Part shown: positions 38,543-52,867 of the stretch, one piece after another | Position numbering within the stretch: the stretch's first letter is position 1 | How the letters are laid out: every line of letters starts with the position of its first letter | Assembly: GCF_041260155.1 (NCBI RefSeq) | Contig: NC_091948.1 | Span: 4,096,501-4,160,500, forward strand | Direction: 5' to 3' | Origin: Ptychodera flava | Lineage: Eukaryota; Hemichordata; Enteropneusta; Ptychoderidae | Length of the DNA stretch: 64,000 nucleotides | Made by a program: the position numbers and the translations under genes | Notes under the pieces: model-generated | Databases searched by the model: none | The model's input: only the letters and a program-made list of their open reading frames with translations | Told to the model about the DNA's origin: nothing

Positions 38543-39598
38543 CTAGACTTGGTTCAAGTCTGTGATTTGTGAATGTTTGAGTGGAGTGAACGCAATGATT
38601 TGTATTTTGCTTTCATGTGAAACGCGCGAGTGAGTGGCCGCGATGAGTAGGGTGAACGCGATGAGTGGAGTGAACGCTATACAGCGGAGTTTCACCCGGA
38701 ATCACAGACTTGGCTTTCTTGCAGGGTTTGCGTTGCTATAAATTATTCATGAGATGACGTTTTCTTTACTCATATATTATTCATAAGATGACATCACTAA
38801 ATTTTACACATTGGGAGGAGTTACCAATTGACCCAAACGAGACGTGCATAAAACTCACATGGCGTTGTTGACAAAATGTCGAGTGCGATCACTCCCACAA
38901 AAGTCAGCACGACCTCTGTTGTATCACCGAAAACGCGTGAAAATATCTGTGTTGTTTGTGGGGCCCATGTTGCAAAATGCGAAAATCGTCACCGGTTATT
39001 CAAGGATCGAAAAAGACACCGTCCTTACAGTTGTAGCCTGCTCGTGCCCAAAGCGATGGAAATCAAAACAATGTGGGCGACTTCGTATGTCACTGATTTT
39101 CCGCTGCCGGTCCTCAGTGTAACGCTCAACAACAAGCTTTCTTTGGTAATCTCGCATGATTAGCGATGGTCGATCGATCAGTAGTAAAACGCGGTTGATG
39201 TACGAACTTGATGCCATTATTCGCCCAGATATAAACGTACTCGAACTCGATGTCTAGCTTTGCACGGAGATGACAACAAACTTTTTAATGCATGCAGAGG
39301 TTTATTAGCATGCGTTCTTCTTATTGGCCAGAATAACGGCGGGGCTGTCAATCATTTTGTATTTGCTCTACGTCACTGTGTGCACAGTCCGTCTCACCGC
39401 CTGTACTTTGCAAGAAGTCCAAGTCGGTGAATCCGGCAGAAACTAACTCACTACTGCGCAGACTCAAACGTGACGAATCACTGGGAAAACCTGGCGTGAG
39501 CTGCCAAATTCCGGATAAGTTTGTACGAAATAGGAGAGACACAAGAGAAACTATTATAAATGATTTTTTTTAAATTCACCGACTTGAACCAAGTCTAG
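38543..39598. mobile_element. TIR transposon fragment, 1.06 kb, TACTATT target duplication
   Basis: The inverted termini are CTAGACTTGGTTCAAGTC at each end. The 7-bp TACTATT flanks both sides (38536-38542 and 39599-39605); including the next base gives a possible 8-bp TACTATTC. This fits hAT- or P-like superfamilies better than TA- or TWA-inserting ones. Subterminal repeats of GAGTGnAGTGAACGC lie at about 38579-38683. It carries one short ORF with a zinc-finger-like motif and no transposase core, so it is probably non-autonomous. Confidence 0.7.
38876..39163 (+). CDS. Small zinc-finger-like ORF in a TIR transposon (hypothetical)
   Basis: 95 codons from an ATG. A Thr/Ser/Val-rich start is followed by ICVVCG..AKCENRHRLF, which holds a Cys-x2-Cys pair and nearby Cys and His residues like half of a zinc-binding module. 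The rest has no recognisable domain. Because it lies between the inverted ends of a transposon, it may be the first exon of a transposase gene left after an internal deletion. It is unrecognised, and may be non-coding. Confidence 0.3.
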   Translation: MSSAITPTKVSTTSVVSPKTRENICVVCGAHVAKCENRHRLFKDRKRHRPYSCSLLVPKAMEIKTMWATSYVTDFPLPVLSVTLNNKLSLVISHD

Positions 39599-39605
39599 TA
39601 CTATT

Positions 39606-42600
39606 CTTGTGAGCCAGAGGATAATTTCTACTCTGAGAACCAATGCAAAATTAGGTAATGCCAGGCTGTTGCTGTAAAAGTATGTGTGGTTTACAACAAT
39701 GTTTCTGTACAAGATGTACACAAAAAAATTCTACATCAAATGCCAATGACATAAAATTTTCAATTTTAAAGTTAATCAAACATGTATATAAAATATAAAT
39801 CTGCAATTCATTGAAAATCTCATTATTGATTGCATCTTTCCAAATACTTTTTTTCCATGTATTTCCCATCAGCCCAAATCAAGCATTGTTCTGATGTCTT
39901 GCTAAGTGGAAGAGGTTTGGTTTCCAGGACTTGTATTTCCTGTGCAGGATGTGTTGCCTGATTTGTGAATGCAAGTTAGGCAATGCAGTGCTGTGATTTT
40001 TTTGGAAATTCACTTTCGGTTCCATGAATTTGATTTGAAGCATCCTGTGTTGTCTACACCACTTTCCCTTTCTCAAGGCGCTGGTGTCTATGACGCTTGC
40101 ATGAAACAATTGCTGCACGGATTCATATATCTGGTGAAAGAAATTTGCTGAAAAAACAGTTTTCATGTCTGTCAAGACATAGGAAAGTTGAACTGGCAAG
40201 AAAGAAACTACATTTTTGAAATATTCAGGAATCTCCTTGATTCTGATTTCTGTGATGAAAATCATGAACAGTGCTCGCCACTGCTGGCTAGCTGATGTTG
40301 ATATTAACATCATGGTGAACGTACTAGATGCCTCAGGTTAAAAATGAAAATAAACATGATAAACCTTCACTTTCCAAGATGTGTTAGAATACCCTCCCAC
40401 CAACCACCACTCGGTTTCAAACAATTCAAATTTGTTTCACATTACATGTAGTTAGAGTTGAAGCTACTTTCCATTTTGCAGTACTGAGAGATAATTTGGA
40501 TATCTCATTTGTCATGTATAATTTAGTAACCTCTTTCTCTTTCATTCAGTGTCACAGTATGTACCAACAAGCTGGTAAAAAAATTATATTATTTCAGATT
40601 CTCACTTCTGCACTGATCTGTCTATTGGGTTGCTCTTCCACTTTGTTTAATAATTTTCATGCATGATGTGAATGTGTGTGTGTACTATTCGTGACAGCTG
40701 AGCGTAAATGACTACTACAAATTACCGAATGTTAAGGATTTCTTTTCCCACAAAAAATCCTATTCTATGCCTGTTACCGGAAAATGGAAGCACAACCGAA
40801 ATGGCAAGAAACTAGATCGTGCCATCTTTATTTGCGTAAGATTTTATATTACCGTACCTTTGCTGGTAACAATTAAATCTATTTATCACAACTTGAGTGA
40901 AATTCTTTCATCGTGATGCATTTACTTTTCCATTCAAAGACTTCGTTTTTTTGCCACTTATTTGAATTTAAAAGACACTGGTAAAATGGTGATAACCTCA
41001 TTATTATGGTTATTGTTTGCATAGAACTTTGTATGAAAGTGCTCCCTGGAATACAACTTCAGTGAAATTCTTTCACCAATACCACACTTTTTATCCAGTT
41101 CTTTTTAAGATCCATGTAATTCAGTGCCTTTGATGTGTACAGTGTATACGTATACCTGTTCAGCAAGCTAATTTCAGATGAAATCTAGTCTGTCTGTATG
41201 GAGTAGTGTGAGCAAGTGTTTAGATTGTCAATTATACACCCTTTTAATTTTCATGTGTTATTTCTATGGTAGTAATCTCTGTTGTGGTAGATCTGATACC
41301 TTTATACCTTGACATGCTGTTTTGGTTCACACGCTACACTGTATTCTTCCATCAGTCAGTTTATACATGCATGCTTCAGTGTTAATCCTTCAGTTTGAGT
41401 GCCAAAGTCAATTTTCGTCACCTTTATAAGATGAAACGCAGACAAGTTTTTTCATATTTTTTCAGAAATTTTGATCAAAAACTGTAGCCAACAGGGAATA
41501 ATGTAAATTCCATCCAAAATTAAAAAAGAAATTACTCAAAAATACATGAAAATTTCTAAAATCTTGCATTAAAATTTTTATTATGAAAAATGATTGCAGT
41601 CATGGGTTTCGATCATTGAGTTAATGTTTGGCTCGTATTCTATTCCCCACTCCTTGACACTACAAGCCTGACCGGAGTTTCCCAAAGCAGGACACACCCA
41701 GCTTCTCTATTTAATAAATGGCTCTTTTAGTTTCTACAAAGAGTTTTCAGTCTTGACTCACCAGTGTGCATCTCAACATGCAAATACATCAATGCCAACG
41801 CATTCACCCTACTTGTCACTCAGAACTAGACCACAATACCCTTGAATGACAAAGACAATACAAGAACAATAATGTGAAATATGTCACATGAAGGTGCCTT
41901 TGAAGGCCCAATGGTCAGTTAAAAGATACATGTGCAAAAATTCCAAACTATGCTCCTCCAAAAAATAATAGATGGATGGTAGCCTGTTGAATGTATAATT
42001 TTCCATGTAAACTTTCACTTCAACTATAGTGTGTCCATGTTGAAAACAAAGGTAAATAAGACGGAGATGATCAATTATATCAAAACAAATTATCCTCAAA
42101 TTTTTGTGCTATGTTATTTAAAAAGCATAAGGTATTGTTTTTCATATTAAATAGGACGTAAAAATAAGACTGGCTAATGAGACTGCCTTAATGATAATAT
42201 GGTGGATATTAGGTTTAGTCCTCGATACTCTGCTTGCTTACACACTCTCTCCCATGTCATGCTAGGTGATACTGACCTAGTTTAACAACTGATGTTAGAA
42301 ATGGAATATGATACATTGACTATTACAAATGAGATGATAATTTGCTAGGTGTTCCATGTCTATAAAAAAGGTGTTCACCAGTAAGCTTGAAGGGATAGTT
42401 AGGAAATGTCAGTCACTTCGTCCTTTCATCGTGTTTTGTCTATGAGCTTTATTGAACTGCATCAGTTGAATTTAGAAGCAACAGGACAGGCATTGCTTCA
42501 CTATTTCTGCAGTGATGTTGTGGGCAGCCATGCATGCGAAAGATAGATGTGGTTCCAGTGTGTCTGCAAGCTAAAGCCAGACCTTCAGGGTCACAGGTCA

Positions 42601-45600
42601 TGTCATCCAATAGTGCATGGCAGATTTCAGGATGAACACATTTACTGTTTAGGAAAAGAATGCTTGAATTACACTCTCTTACGTGCTGTTAAATTTAACA
42701 CCGCTATGCCGCTGGGGCTTCTTTAGCACAACACTTTAATGTGTCTATTTTATTATCTGCATGAAGTAGGTTACTGTCACCTGAACATCCTGCGAGGGAG
42801 ACACTTTGACCTCAAACACTCTTATAATAATTATGCACTTCACAACCTTGAACTTGATATTGATACTTTTTAGCTGTACATTGATAAGTGTCACAAAAAT
42901 GTGGCTGGCGTATTCACAGATTACCGTAGAGTATGGTGACTTTATAATTACTTTCAGTATTCTTGAAACAAGAAATGTAAATCCTGATGTATATCTTATC
43001 CCAAAATTAAATTATCAATGAAAAAGCAATATCCAATTTCTGCAGTTAGGATATCTCTTTTGTGCTTAAAGTGTATTATAAGGCAGATGTTGAGCGATAA
43101 TAGATTGATTTCCCAAGAGTTACGTGTATATCTTCATAGACAGCCAGCAAAAGTATAATGCCCTCATTTGTGAACTCAGTGATGGTCCTGGAGCAAGTTT
43201 AAATTTAACATCGCAGTACTTTTTTCCCAACCAATTCCAAACAACAGAGCAGCAAGAGATATAGAGTAGTAAGCATGGATGCTAGCAGTAATTATCAACC
43301 CCATACCCAGCATCTATTGGTTTAGTCTCGTCAAATAAAAAAAACAGTTGGGTTTGACCAAGTCTGTAATGCTGTTCAAATGGTGAAATAGTGGTTAAAC
43401 ACTTATTGATGATTTCTTGCTAGAGGCGCAGTTTACAATACTTATATTCAACTTCTAGGATTCCATGAGATTGATTCCAGTCGTGATCCAATTTGTCCAA
43501 TGGATGGATGCATGGTGTACCGTGCTCAGAGCAGTCAATCAGGTTGCCATTATTTACAAATGGTAGCTAGATACAGATGATGAGACTGCTGATACACTTG
43601 GTTTCCGGATAGGATACTGTTCAGTAAATAGTGCCGAGATTTCATATTCCTCACACTATTGCCATGTATCACTTAGGCAAGGATGTTTCTCCCCATTGGT
43701 TGGCCTTATAAATCATATAATGATATGTAGCCTGATCAGGGGTCAAAGTTCAATGACCTGTTGTCCTTATTTTATTGGTTATCTACTCACTTTTAATGGC
43801 AGTAGTAACAAGGCCTTCAATTTATAACTAGTTTCACCAGAATAATGAGAGTTTTCTTGAATTTATCTTGGATCAAGCAAGGCATATTTAATGCTGGTAC
43901 CCTCTGATTTAAGTATGCCTCAATAAAAAGTGTTTCAGTGAATTTATTGTGTGCCATGCTGAAAACCATTAACAAGCTGTTAAAAGAGCCAGGAACATAT
44001 GCTGTAACATTAAATACATGTATGTATGTGAAACCAAAGTGTGAATGTGCGTGCAGTTACTTTCAATTTCTTTTCAGTCTTGTATTCCCTGTTCAATGCA
44101 AAGTAGAGTAACCAGTATTCGCAGTTGAATATGGTCTGAACAAATAAAATTTTCATATTTTCAAGATGAACGGTTTCACTAGAAAGCAGCCAGGTCATAA
44201 GGATATAGTTATTGTTTATTGGGAAAAAATTTCTTCTTACTTATGAAATAAAATATTCTTTTCAAAGGATCTGTTCTTGCTCAGTGTAATCTTGACAGGT
44301 CCTTCAACTGTAATATTTGTCCAATTGTCACATGACTCAGGCTAATTTGAAGAATTTGATTCATCTTATCATAAACATTTACAATAATGTTTATTTCTAT
44401 GTGTACTATGAGACTTTAACGTCTGTGTTAGTTGAGACACTGTTTGCTGCCAAACTGTGGTGTCAAAGAAGGTCAAGAAGTCGCTGTCTTTATTGTCAGA
44501 CGATCAGCGTGTGTGTTTCAGAACAATTGTTGTATTCAAATGAAACCAGAAAGCAGGGCAGTGCACCGACTTCAGTACCTATGGCTTGAGACAGACACGG
44601 TGAATATGGCAACACAATGAGTACAAATTTGCCAGGGACTACTTTGATCTTGGGAAATTCTGTATTCACAAAACTGAAAAGTAACTACAAACCTGTGAGT
44701 ATGCATCCTATATTGTTACTGTTGAACGCTGGTAGGGATTTTTGTAAACAACACTGGACATGCATGTCCTAATCAAAAAAATTTGAAGAATTTGGAAGGT
44801 CAGAAGTAGAATTTTGATTGTTATATAAACATGCATGAACTTCTGTGTGAATCTTAGTGTTTGTTCTTTGGATGTTAATAATATTTTGAACAAAAAAGCA
44901 GAAGGTAAATGAAAATTATCAGTCTGACAACAGTCTTAATGTCCACAATCTTACTGTACCTGAAATCACGGTTCATTAGGTCAGTGTAAAATCCCGATAA
45001 TAACTCTTGTAATAATAAATCAGTTATTTAAAGTGCTACTGCTGTGGAAGCAAAGTCTGAAATGGATTTCATAATGATAATAATAATTACTGCCAGACAT
45101 AATACTGTTGTGTACAGGTCTGTTTGGGAACACAATTTTTCTTGATCAGAAGGTTAGAAAGTAAAATTTTGAATTGCAAAGCAAAAGGTACGTGTATATG
45201 TGTGTATGCATCTGTATGTATTAAAAGCACCACCCCTAAATTGAAGAAAAAACTGAAAATCTTGACAGAAACCACATGTTGAGATCAATACCATACCGGT
45301 ACATGGCAGATACATCTGTACACAATATTAGTTTTCAGTGTCAGACAGACTGATAATTTTCATTTACCTTCTGCTTTTTTTGTTCAAAATATTTTTAATT
45401 TTGAGAATTTGTATAGATGATCCGAATAATTGTGAAAGATTGAATAAAAAAATTAGCATGTCAACTCAGTCACTTCACAGTGACAAAAAACACACCCCAA
45501 CTATTAAAATGGAAGTCATATCCACATTGTTTTCTAGCCGCCAATTTTTTTCTGGAATTGCCTGTGCATTTCCTAGAAATGTAAGTCACACAGTCCTGCT

Positions 45601-48600
45601 TTGCCTTATATATATTCTAAGGTATATGTATATGCTGTTTGTCTTATAAGACAGGCCAGGTAATCCGAAGTATGCTTCCAGACATTTTGAACAAAAACTC
45701 ATAGCTCTGGAGAAGTCACGACCAAGTATATATTGAACCATTAGAGAAAAGGGGAGCATTTTAGTTTGTATTGTATACCTTTCCTTCGGGCATACTACAG
45801 CTGACAATCTTGAAGGAATTGACCATGGGGGGTGGGGGTGGTTAAAGAATAAGGATGTCAAAATTCTTCATGTGCCAAGATTTTAAATTTTTTTCTGAGA
45901 TTGCAGAGCTGATACATGTTATCCCCCAGAATGCTATTCTGTTTTCAGCTTTCAATTGTGTAATTTATCTTTTTTAATTAAAACAGCATTGATGCCAAAA
46001 TATTTTTTCAGAAATCATAGTCTCTTCACATTGTTTCCATTCTTTGACACCCCCCTTCCTGCAAGATCAAATGGTGGATTCTTGATAAACTATACACTGT
46101 ATTTTCCCACCTGCAAAAACAGAATTAGTTGAAAGTACTAGAACCCTTTAACTCCAGGCAATATGATACGTGTACTTATCAGGATTAAAAAGCAGAATCC
46201 GGTGAAAGAGCTGTTTCCCTTCTTCCCAGGATTTTTGGGTCGTTTTACGCACTCAGTTGAGAGGATCTGCAGATATGGATAGCAGGAACTTTGTTATTCT
46301 CATTACAGATCCAGATCTCCATTGCTTTATAAACCCTAGTCAGGGGTTTACAGTTGTATCTGTCCAGAGATTGTTACAAACAAGTACTTCAGAATTTTTC
46401 TTTTGGTACAAATTCAAGTTTCAAGGCCTGTAAAAGATTGCTTTCCTCCAAATACTAATTTGAGGAAAGAAATGGTTCACAGTTCAATTTACTTTCCAAA
46501 TAAGGAAAATGTTAAAATGTTATTTCTGATAAAGAAATATCAATATCTGTATCAGGCCCAGTATGCCCTGTGTTGCATGATTTTATCTGTATTACAGGTA
46601 AGATCAGATACAAAGGGATACAGTATGTCAGAATTTTGATGTGTAAAATTTTATTATGAAGGGTGATGTTATGACGTTTTTGGGCAAATGCCACATGGCA
46701 CAAACAAACTGACCAGGACTGATGAAACTGCATGTTGATGCTTTGTGCATATGGTTTACTTTTGTGACTGGGAGTATTAAAGTGGCTGAAGCAGTGACAA
46801 TTTTTGTGCAGTGTCACAAAGATTTTTGATGTCCAGTATGAAGTGTGATCTAGGATGCACTTCGGAGAGCCTGTGCAACAACTTGTACAGAGCGCACAGA
46901 ATCTTCTGTTCTCGATGGTATATGAATAATAATTAACGTTATTGGGATGACACATACCTTATCACATTATTTGTTTTTGAGTTGCTGTTGATCTTGACTC
47001 AAGTCTAAGTTTGGAGTAGCAATTTTGTAATATAATATTTTATTTTAAAGTATTAATCTTTTGTGTTTAGGAATTAGATCTGGTGAACGTTTACTGTATG
47101 ACTTTATTACTTGTGTTGTTATGCCATTAGAAGCAGCTGAAACAGTCATAATGTACAGTACATTGGAATCAGCACAGGTGGTCACAACCAACATTTGACT
47201 CCGTACTGTTCGAGAGATTTTTGCTTATCTGTATTTTTTCCCATAGACCCTTGGGAAAAACATTTGTCTCGAAAGTCTATGGTTTTTCATAGCTTTAAAA
47301 ACACAGGGGAGTGGTCAATCTACATAACAATAAACAATTTGCATGTTATTTTGTCTTGAATTTTTTTAAATTTTGTATGGATATATCAACAGATTGTAAA
47401 AATACATCTAGGGGTGGCCCATTTCTAAAAACCCTTTACTGGAGAACCCAAATATAACATGTAAACCCTAACTGCCATTATGAAATTTTAAATGCTTTCA
47501 TCCATGAAATACCGTATGTGATGTACTGCAATTCGGTAAGCAAGTGACTTGTTTTGAGGTATTAGCATCAATAGATTATAAAATAGATGCTCAGGAGAAT
47601 GAAACATTTCAAACCCATTAAGGTGGACCTGTGGAATGATTCTGCATGAAAGTTGAATTATGTATCTGTAAAATGTTTTATGAAACGAGAAAAGGTAATA
47701 AAAAAGGGCAAAAGATTCATTGAATGCCATTAAAGCTATTATCCTGCATTCCAGTCATATTGACATAATAATATCTAGATTTCAGTCGATCTTTCCATGA
47801 ATTATACTGTAGAAAATTCACAATTAGTTGATTCAATGGCGATATCATGGTAATTGCATTCAGGTCAAATTAGCTGTCTTTATGTGACCATCAAAATCAT
47901 ATTTTGTTCTTGAAAATTTCACAGTTAGTGCTTCCATTTGGCAGACTGCCATATTTCCTTCCATAAAAACTGTCACATAAAAACTGTATGGTAATTGTTA
48001 ATCCAAATTTGTTAACTGCATCTCAGCCGTGCCATTTTGATCGTTAGAGTGTCATTAATCTTTAATATTTTTAAACATGCACATTTTCCTATGTAGGTTA
48101 GACATACAGACCTCAGACATGAAATATTTCATCATAACATTTTATTTGGATTTGTAATGAAGTCTACTGGAGTCTTGAATTCTACAAGGATAACATTCAG
48201 CTACTTTTGGTTTGCAAGGTTTCCCACAAACTTGTTCTATTAGTGCAAGATACAGGGCAGGTTATTATTAATTTATGCTAATAAGCATTTTTTCGGTATT
48301 TAAATTTTATGCTAATGATTCTTTATCATCTGCCCTGAATTGTGCATTATATGCACTTGTTGTGCATTGATTATATTTTTTTGCAGTGTGCCTGCAAACT
48401 TTTTAAGTTTCGGTATGCTTTGGAGTCAGTTTAGAAATTTTTTGATCAAGTCAGCCCTATATCTTACATGTCACATAATGGAAATATTTTCTTGAGTCCA
48501 AGAGAAAGCACAGCTCTTTATGACTGTTGCTTAACCCTTTCTGTACAATGATTTGGCCCAAGACTCATTGTCTTCAATGGTAAGTGTGGATTTGTCCATT

Positions 48601-50305
48601 GGGAAGTACGGTATGGGTGAACAGATTTTAATGAAAAAAGGACTGCTTGATTTTCATATTGACTTTGCACATTTTATCAAGGTCTCTCTGTAGACCAACT
48701 TTTTTGCTGATTGCACTTTTGATGCAGAACTTTGAGATAGACATGCATGCATTCTCCATCTTCAGATTTTTGAGTGCATGAAAAGTGTTCTTCTTGAAAA
48801 ATCTACTGAAAGACTGGCACAAAAGTGCTTGGGTGATGTCACGTAATGCAATCGTATTTTGTAAAATTTATTATGTCTATTTTGCTGCTTATTCACAAAA
48901 AATTGGAAAGTGTCCAAAGTTGTGCAAACTAATACTTCCCAACACACTCTAATTTTTCTGAGGAAGTCAAGAAAAAAATTAAATATCAATATATTTTAGT
49001 GATAATTTCAAGTACTTGCAAGGATTTTTTTGGGGTATCGTTTTTATGATATGAACATAATTTCCTTTTAAGCATAATAATTATTCGTCAATTCTGTAAA
49101 TCAGTACAAAGTGGTTGATATCTAGAAATGTTACTGTGCACAGTACAGTAAACAGCTTTTTTCTCCGTGTTCAGTGATTCTACAAGGAAGTGAATAGTGT
49201 GAAGCTAACGTCTTACAGACTAGATTAGGTAATGTGTTTGTGTGTCTCAGAGTAAGGTGTACTTTTGCATTGCTGATGGCAAAGATAATAATACATTAAT
49301 AGTAGTTTGACATTTTATTTGGTATAGAATCACATATCATATCAAACATTGAATTTATTCATGTAGATCTCAAGTAGAAACACCAGCCTGCTAGTGCTTT
49401 GCTGTTATTCAGTTCAAAAGCAGAATCCCTTATAAGTTATACGTAATCAAATATTGTTAAAAATCTGTTTTCTGCCTGTCAATATCTTCCCATATTTCAT
49501 GAAGTCCATTTCACTATCATAAATAAATGAAACGTGTGGAAGATGGTTTTATCTGTAGCTTTATCCAAAATTTGGCACACCGCCAACAAAAGGCAAGGGT
49601 GAACTCTGACCCCTTGAGATCAAAAGTATTACTTATCTGGTGAGAATATGCCATCCTGTCGTGGCCCGTTCATTTCCTGTTCAAGTTGACCATAAATTGT
49701 CAAAGTGTAGCCAAACAGGCGTATATACTCTCAGAAGATGCAGGACACAATCCCATACACCAAACAATTTCCTTTTGTAGCTTTAGGGGCCGTGGATAAT
49801 TAAAACATGTGTACAGCAAACAAAACTAAGTGCATTTGGCCTCAAACCCCCCCCCCCCTCCCTTAAATGAAAGTTTGGAAGTGTGAAAATCCAACCAAGC
49901 CTCATTCTGTATCAACATATCTACAATCAGTAATTACGTGGCTATGAAAATCATTCATATGCTAACCCCCCCCTCCATACCCCCTTTAAAATCTTTGACC
50001 AGCACCAACTTGACAATGACGCAACCAATAGAATGAGATGAATCGAAAAAGTATATCCAAAATGATTGTTACGTTATGTTGCTTGTACGCTGAACCACAT
50101 GTATGTCAAAGACATGCTGGTGTAGCGTCTGTGCTGCACTGGCCTGGTACACGCCAAACAATATAGCGTGATATTTGTGATACATAAAAAGTAAACGTGT
50201 AGCAGGATGTTGCAATATAAAAACATGTAGTGCAATTTTTGTGCATGGTAATCAAAATACAGCCAAACCCCCTCCCCCTAAACACAGAAATTGTGTCTAC
50301 CAATA
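39606..50305. other. Long AT-rich region without recognised genes
   Basis: This 10.7-kb block has scattered short open frames on both strands, none with domain similarity, codon bias or paired splice sites that I can defend. It could be a gene desert, long introns of a gene whose exons I missed, or lncRNA. A short C-run lies near 49848-49860. Confidence 0.45.
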
Positions 50306-50313
50306 CTACCATG

Positions 50314-51072
50314 GGCAAAGTGAAAAACCCAGGCCTAGTCAGGCCTAGTCGGGTCCTCTAGGTTGGCGATCTAAAACTTAATATCCCATATGCTTTTAGG
50401 CATGTCCGAGTTTACAGTAAGTTGTACTATCTGAAAATGGGCGGAGAACGGCAGGGAAAGAAATTAACCCCAATATGTGTGGTTAATTCTCAGAAATGTC
50501 TTTTTTATTTGACAGAAAACTAGTTTATTCGTAAATACTTTCATGTTCGGCACACAACACGATATGAAGACGGTAACCTAACAAGTGAGAACAGCACCAA
50601 ATTGCCCAGCTACGTACGTTCGAGAAAACGGTCCCGGGACATAGAGCATGTCGAGTGCACGTGAATCGTCACGATGCGAAGTCTGCTTGTTCCCGGAAGA
50701 GAATTAATCAACCCCGTACTCGCTGAGGTATGGCAGGCTGCAATTGATGCAAATTGCAAGTGAATTTCAATAAAACAAATAATAGCCAAAAGCAAAATCG
50801 AACCTGCACAAACTATATTCTGTGTTCGGTGGCAAAAAAGTAATCATCAATCGAGGGTACGAAAAATGCTTGATTTTGGCATCGATCCCTGGCGTCGCAA
50901 CAGGGCCAGCTGAGGCACAATGTAGCTTTGCGAAACTCAGTCTCTGCAGGAATTTCCAGTAATAATTTATTTTTAACGTGTTTGAATTCGCTTTAAATTT
51001 TAGATCGCCAACCTAGAGGGCCCGACTAAGCCCGTCTACGCCCGACTAGGCCTGGGTTTTTCACTTTGCCGT
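50314..51072. mobile_element. hAT-like non-autonomous transposon, 759 bp, CTACCATG duplication
   Basis: The termini share GGCAAAGTGAAAAACCCAGG, then CCTAGTC(A/G)GG repeats and CTCTAGGTTGGCGATCTAAA, for about 65 bp with small indels. The exact 8-bp CTACCATG flanks both sides (50306-50313 and 51073-51080). An 8-bp duplication indicates hAT or a related superfamily. The interior is non-coding. Confidence 0.8.
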
Positions 51073-51080
51073 CTACCATG

Positions 51081-52821
51081 TGTACCCTTAGCAGAAGCCA
51101 TCCTAAAATTTTTAGCTCCGGAGGGACAAAATCTTACATCTGGATGACACCCAGCAAGGCTTTGTATTTCCTAAATACTTGAACAAATACAGCTATCTGT
51201 CTATATATCAAGAATAAAGGATACAAATTCAATTATCAAGGACCATTAACTTTGCTTTGACTTTTTTATCAGTTCAAATATCCATTTGAGATTGTGTAAT
51301 CACCGCGTACATGGAAATCTTTCCTGCTCGGAAACCATTCCATCAGTACCAGCAGTATTCTGCACATTGTCAAGGAGGGGTGACATGTTGATGTATCTCC
51401 TCTGATTAATACAAGCAATCCTGCAAATGCAATCGTTTTCCAGCATCGTTGTAGAATGATTGTAGTGAATGCACATCATTTTGTTGGCTCCATTTCTCTG
51501 AATACTGATGTATAACAAAAGCCAGTGAGAGCTGATGCCAATACACTGCCAGTGTGTACTGTACTTGGAGAAATTTTCCATAGTGTTGATAAATGATTGA
51601 TCGTTACCAGTCAATAGATTGAAACCGAAACAGAGAGAACTTTAAGTGTGTGTTCGTGGATTTTTTCAATAATACATATATTGCTTTTCAGATAACTGTT
51701 GTGTGTTTTCAGTGGATTTCTATAAGCATTGGAGTAGTAGATTGCCTTGGTTCCTTTCAGTACTTCATGATAAGAAAAGGGGTACAGTCTTGATGGAATT
51801 ATGGTAAAAATAAATGCCATTCACAAGACTGTGTTTTGATGGGAGATATTGAACGTATGTGTAGGCTGCATCTTACTGCAAGCCTAAGGGCCTTTCCAAT
51901 TTTAAAATACGTTAGGGCAGAAATGGCATCTTCACACAGAAAGAAGTGAGAAAATAAATTGAATTTATTCTGTACTAGCACTTATAGGTATTTGAATATC
52001 AAAAAGTCATGAATTTCCATCAAAGAAGACTCCATGAAAATTTAATTTTTAATATGACTTTTTTATCCATCTTCTCCACAGTGCACACAGTATGCCCAAC
52101 AGGTTTTGCTAGGTGTCTTACCATTTGATGGTATTGATATTTGATGTATATTTGCACTTCAGGCCGGCCACCAGCCCTTTATGCCAAATGCAGAAAAACA
52201 AAACACAGAACAAAAATTTTAAAAAATCTGCCGATAGATCTGCGCTTATTCCTCTTTTAATGTCAAGTGACTGTGGTGAGATCTGAAAGACTTGAAGCAA
52301 CTCTCAAACTGATTTTGCCAAAATAGAGAAGCACCTGGCCAGAGAAAGAAGAGTTTTGAACTATGCTATGTGGCTGCATGGTCTTCTACCCCATTTTTTC
52401 AGAAAATTGTATTAACGACAGTCAGTAACTTTTGTCAGGCAAAGAAACAGGGCAAAGTTAACAAAAATTAAAACATCACAAATACCATTACTAATGTATT
52501 TGAAAAGTGAAAAATGTTATCAAAAGATGGTATTTTACTTGATAGAGAGAAAATCAGTAGGATAAAAACAGCAAAACATTGTACATGAAGTAAATAACTG
52601 TTACTCGAAAGCAAAAATTGTGACTAGTTTTATTTAATTTTGTATAATTTGCATAAAATTAATTGTCTTATTGGCTGTCAGTGTATCAACAGGCAAATTT
52701 ATCAACACGTCTGGTGCTCATTGTATCTAAAGAACCAATTTTTTAGTTTGAACGCAACACGGTGATGGCTGGATGCATAAGTAAAATCTTTACTGTTTCA
52801 AGATGCTTCATGTAGGACCAG
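51081..52821. other. Intergenic region between two mobile elements
   Basis: AT-rich sequence with no repeat structure or exon that I can recognise. Confidence 0.4.
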
Positions 52822-52867
52822 ATATGAACTGAAAATGCTCACGTCTTATATCTGATTGAAGTTATTA

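Noticed and set aside
39879-40313. 144-residue minus-strand ORF
   Set aside because: Composition and context look non-coding, and there is no family similarity that I can see.
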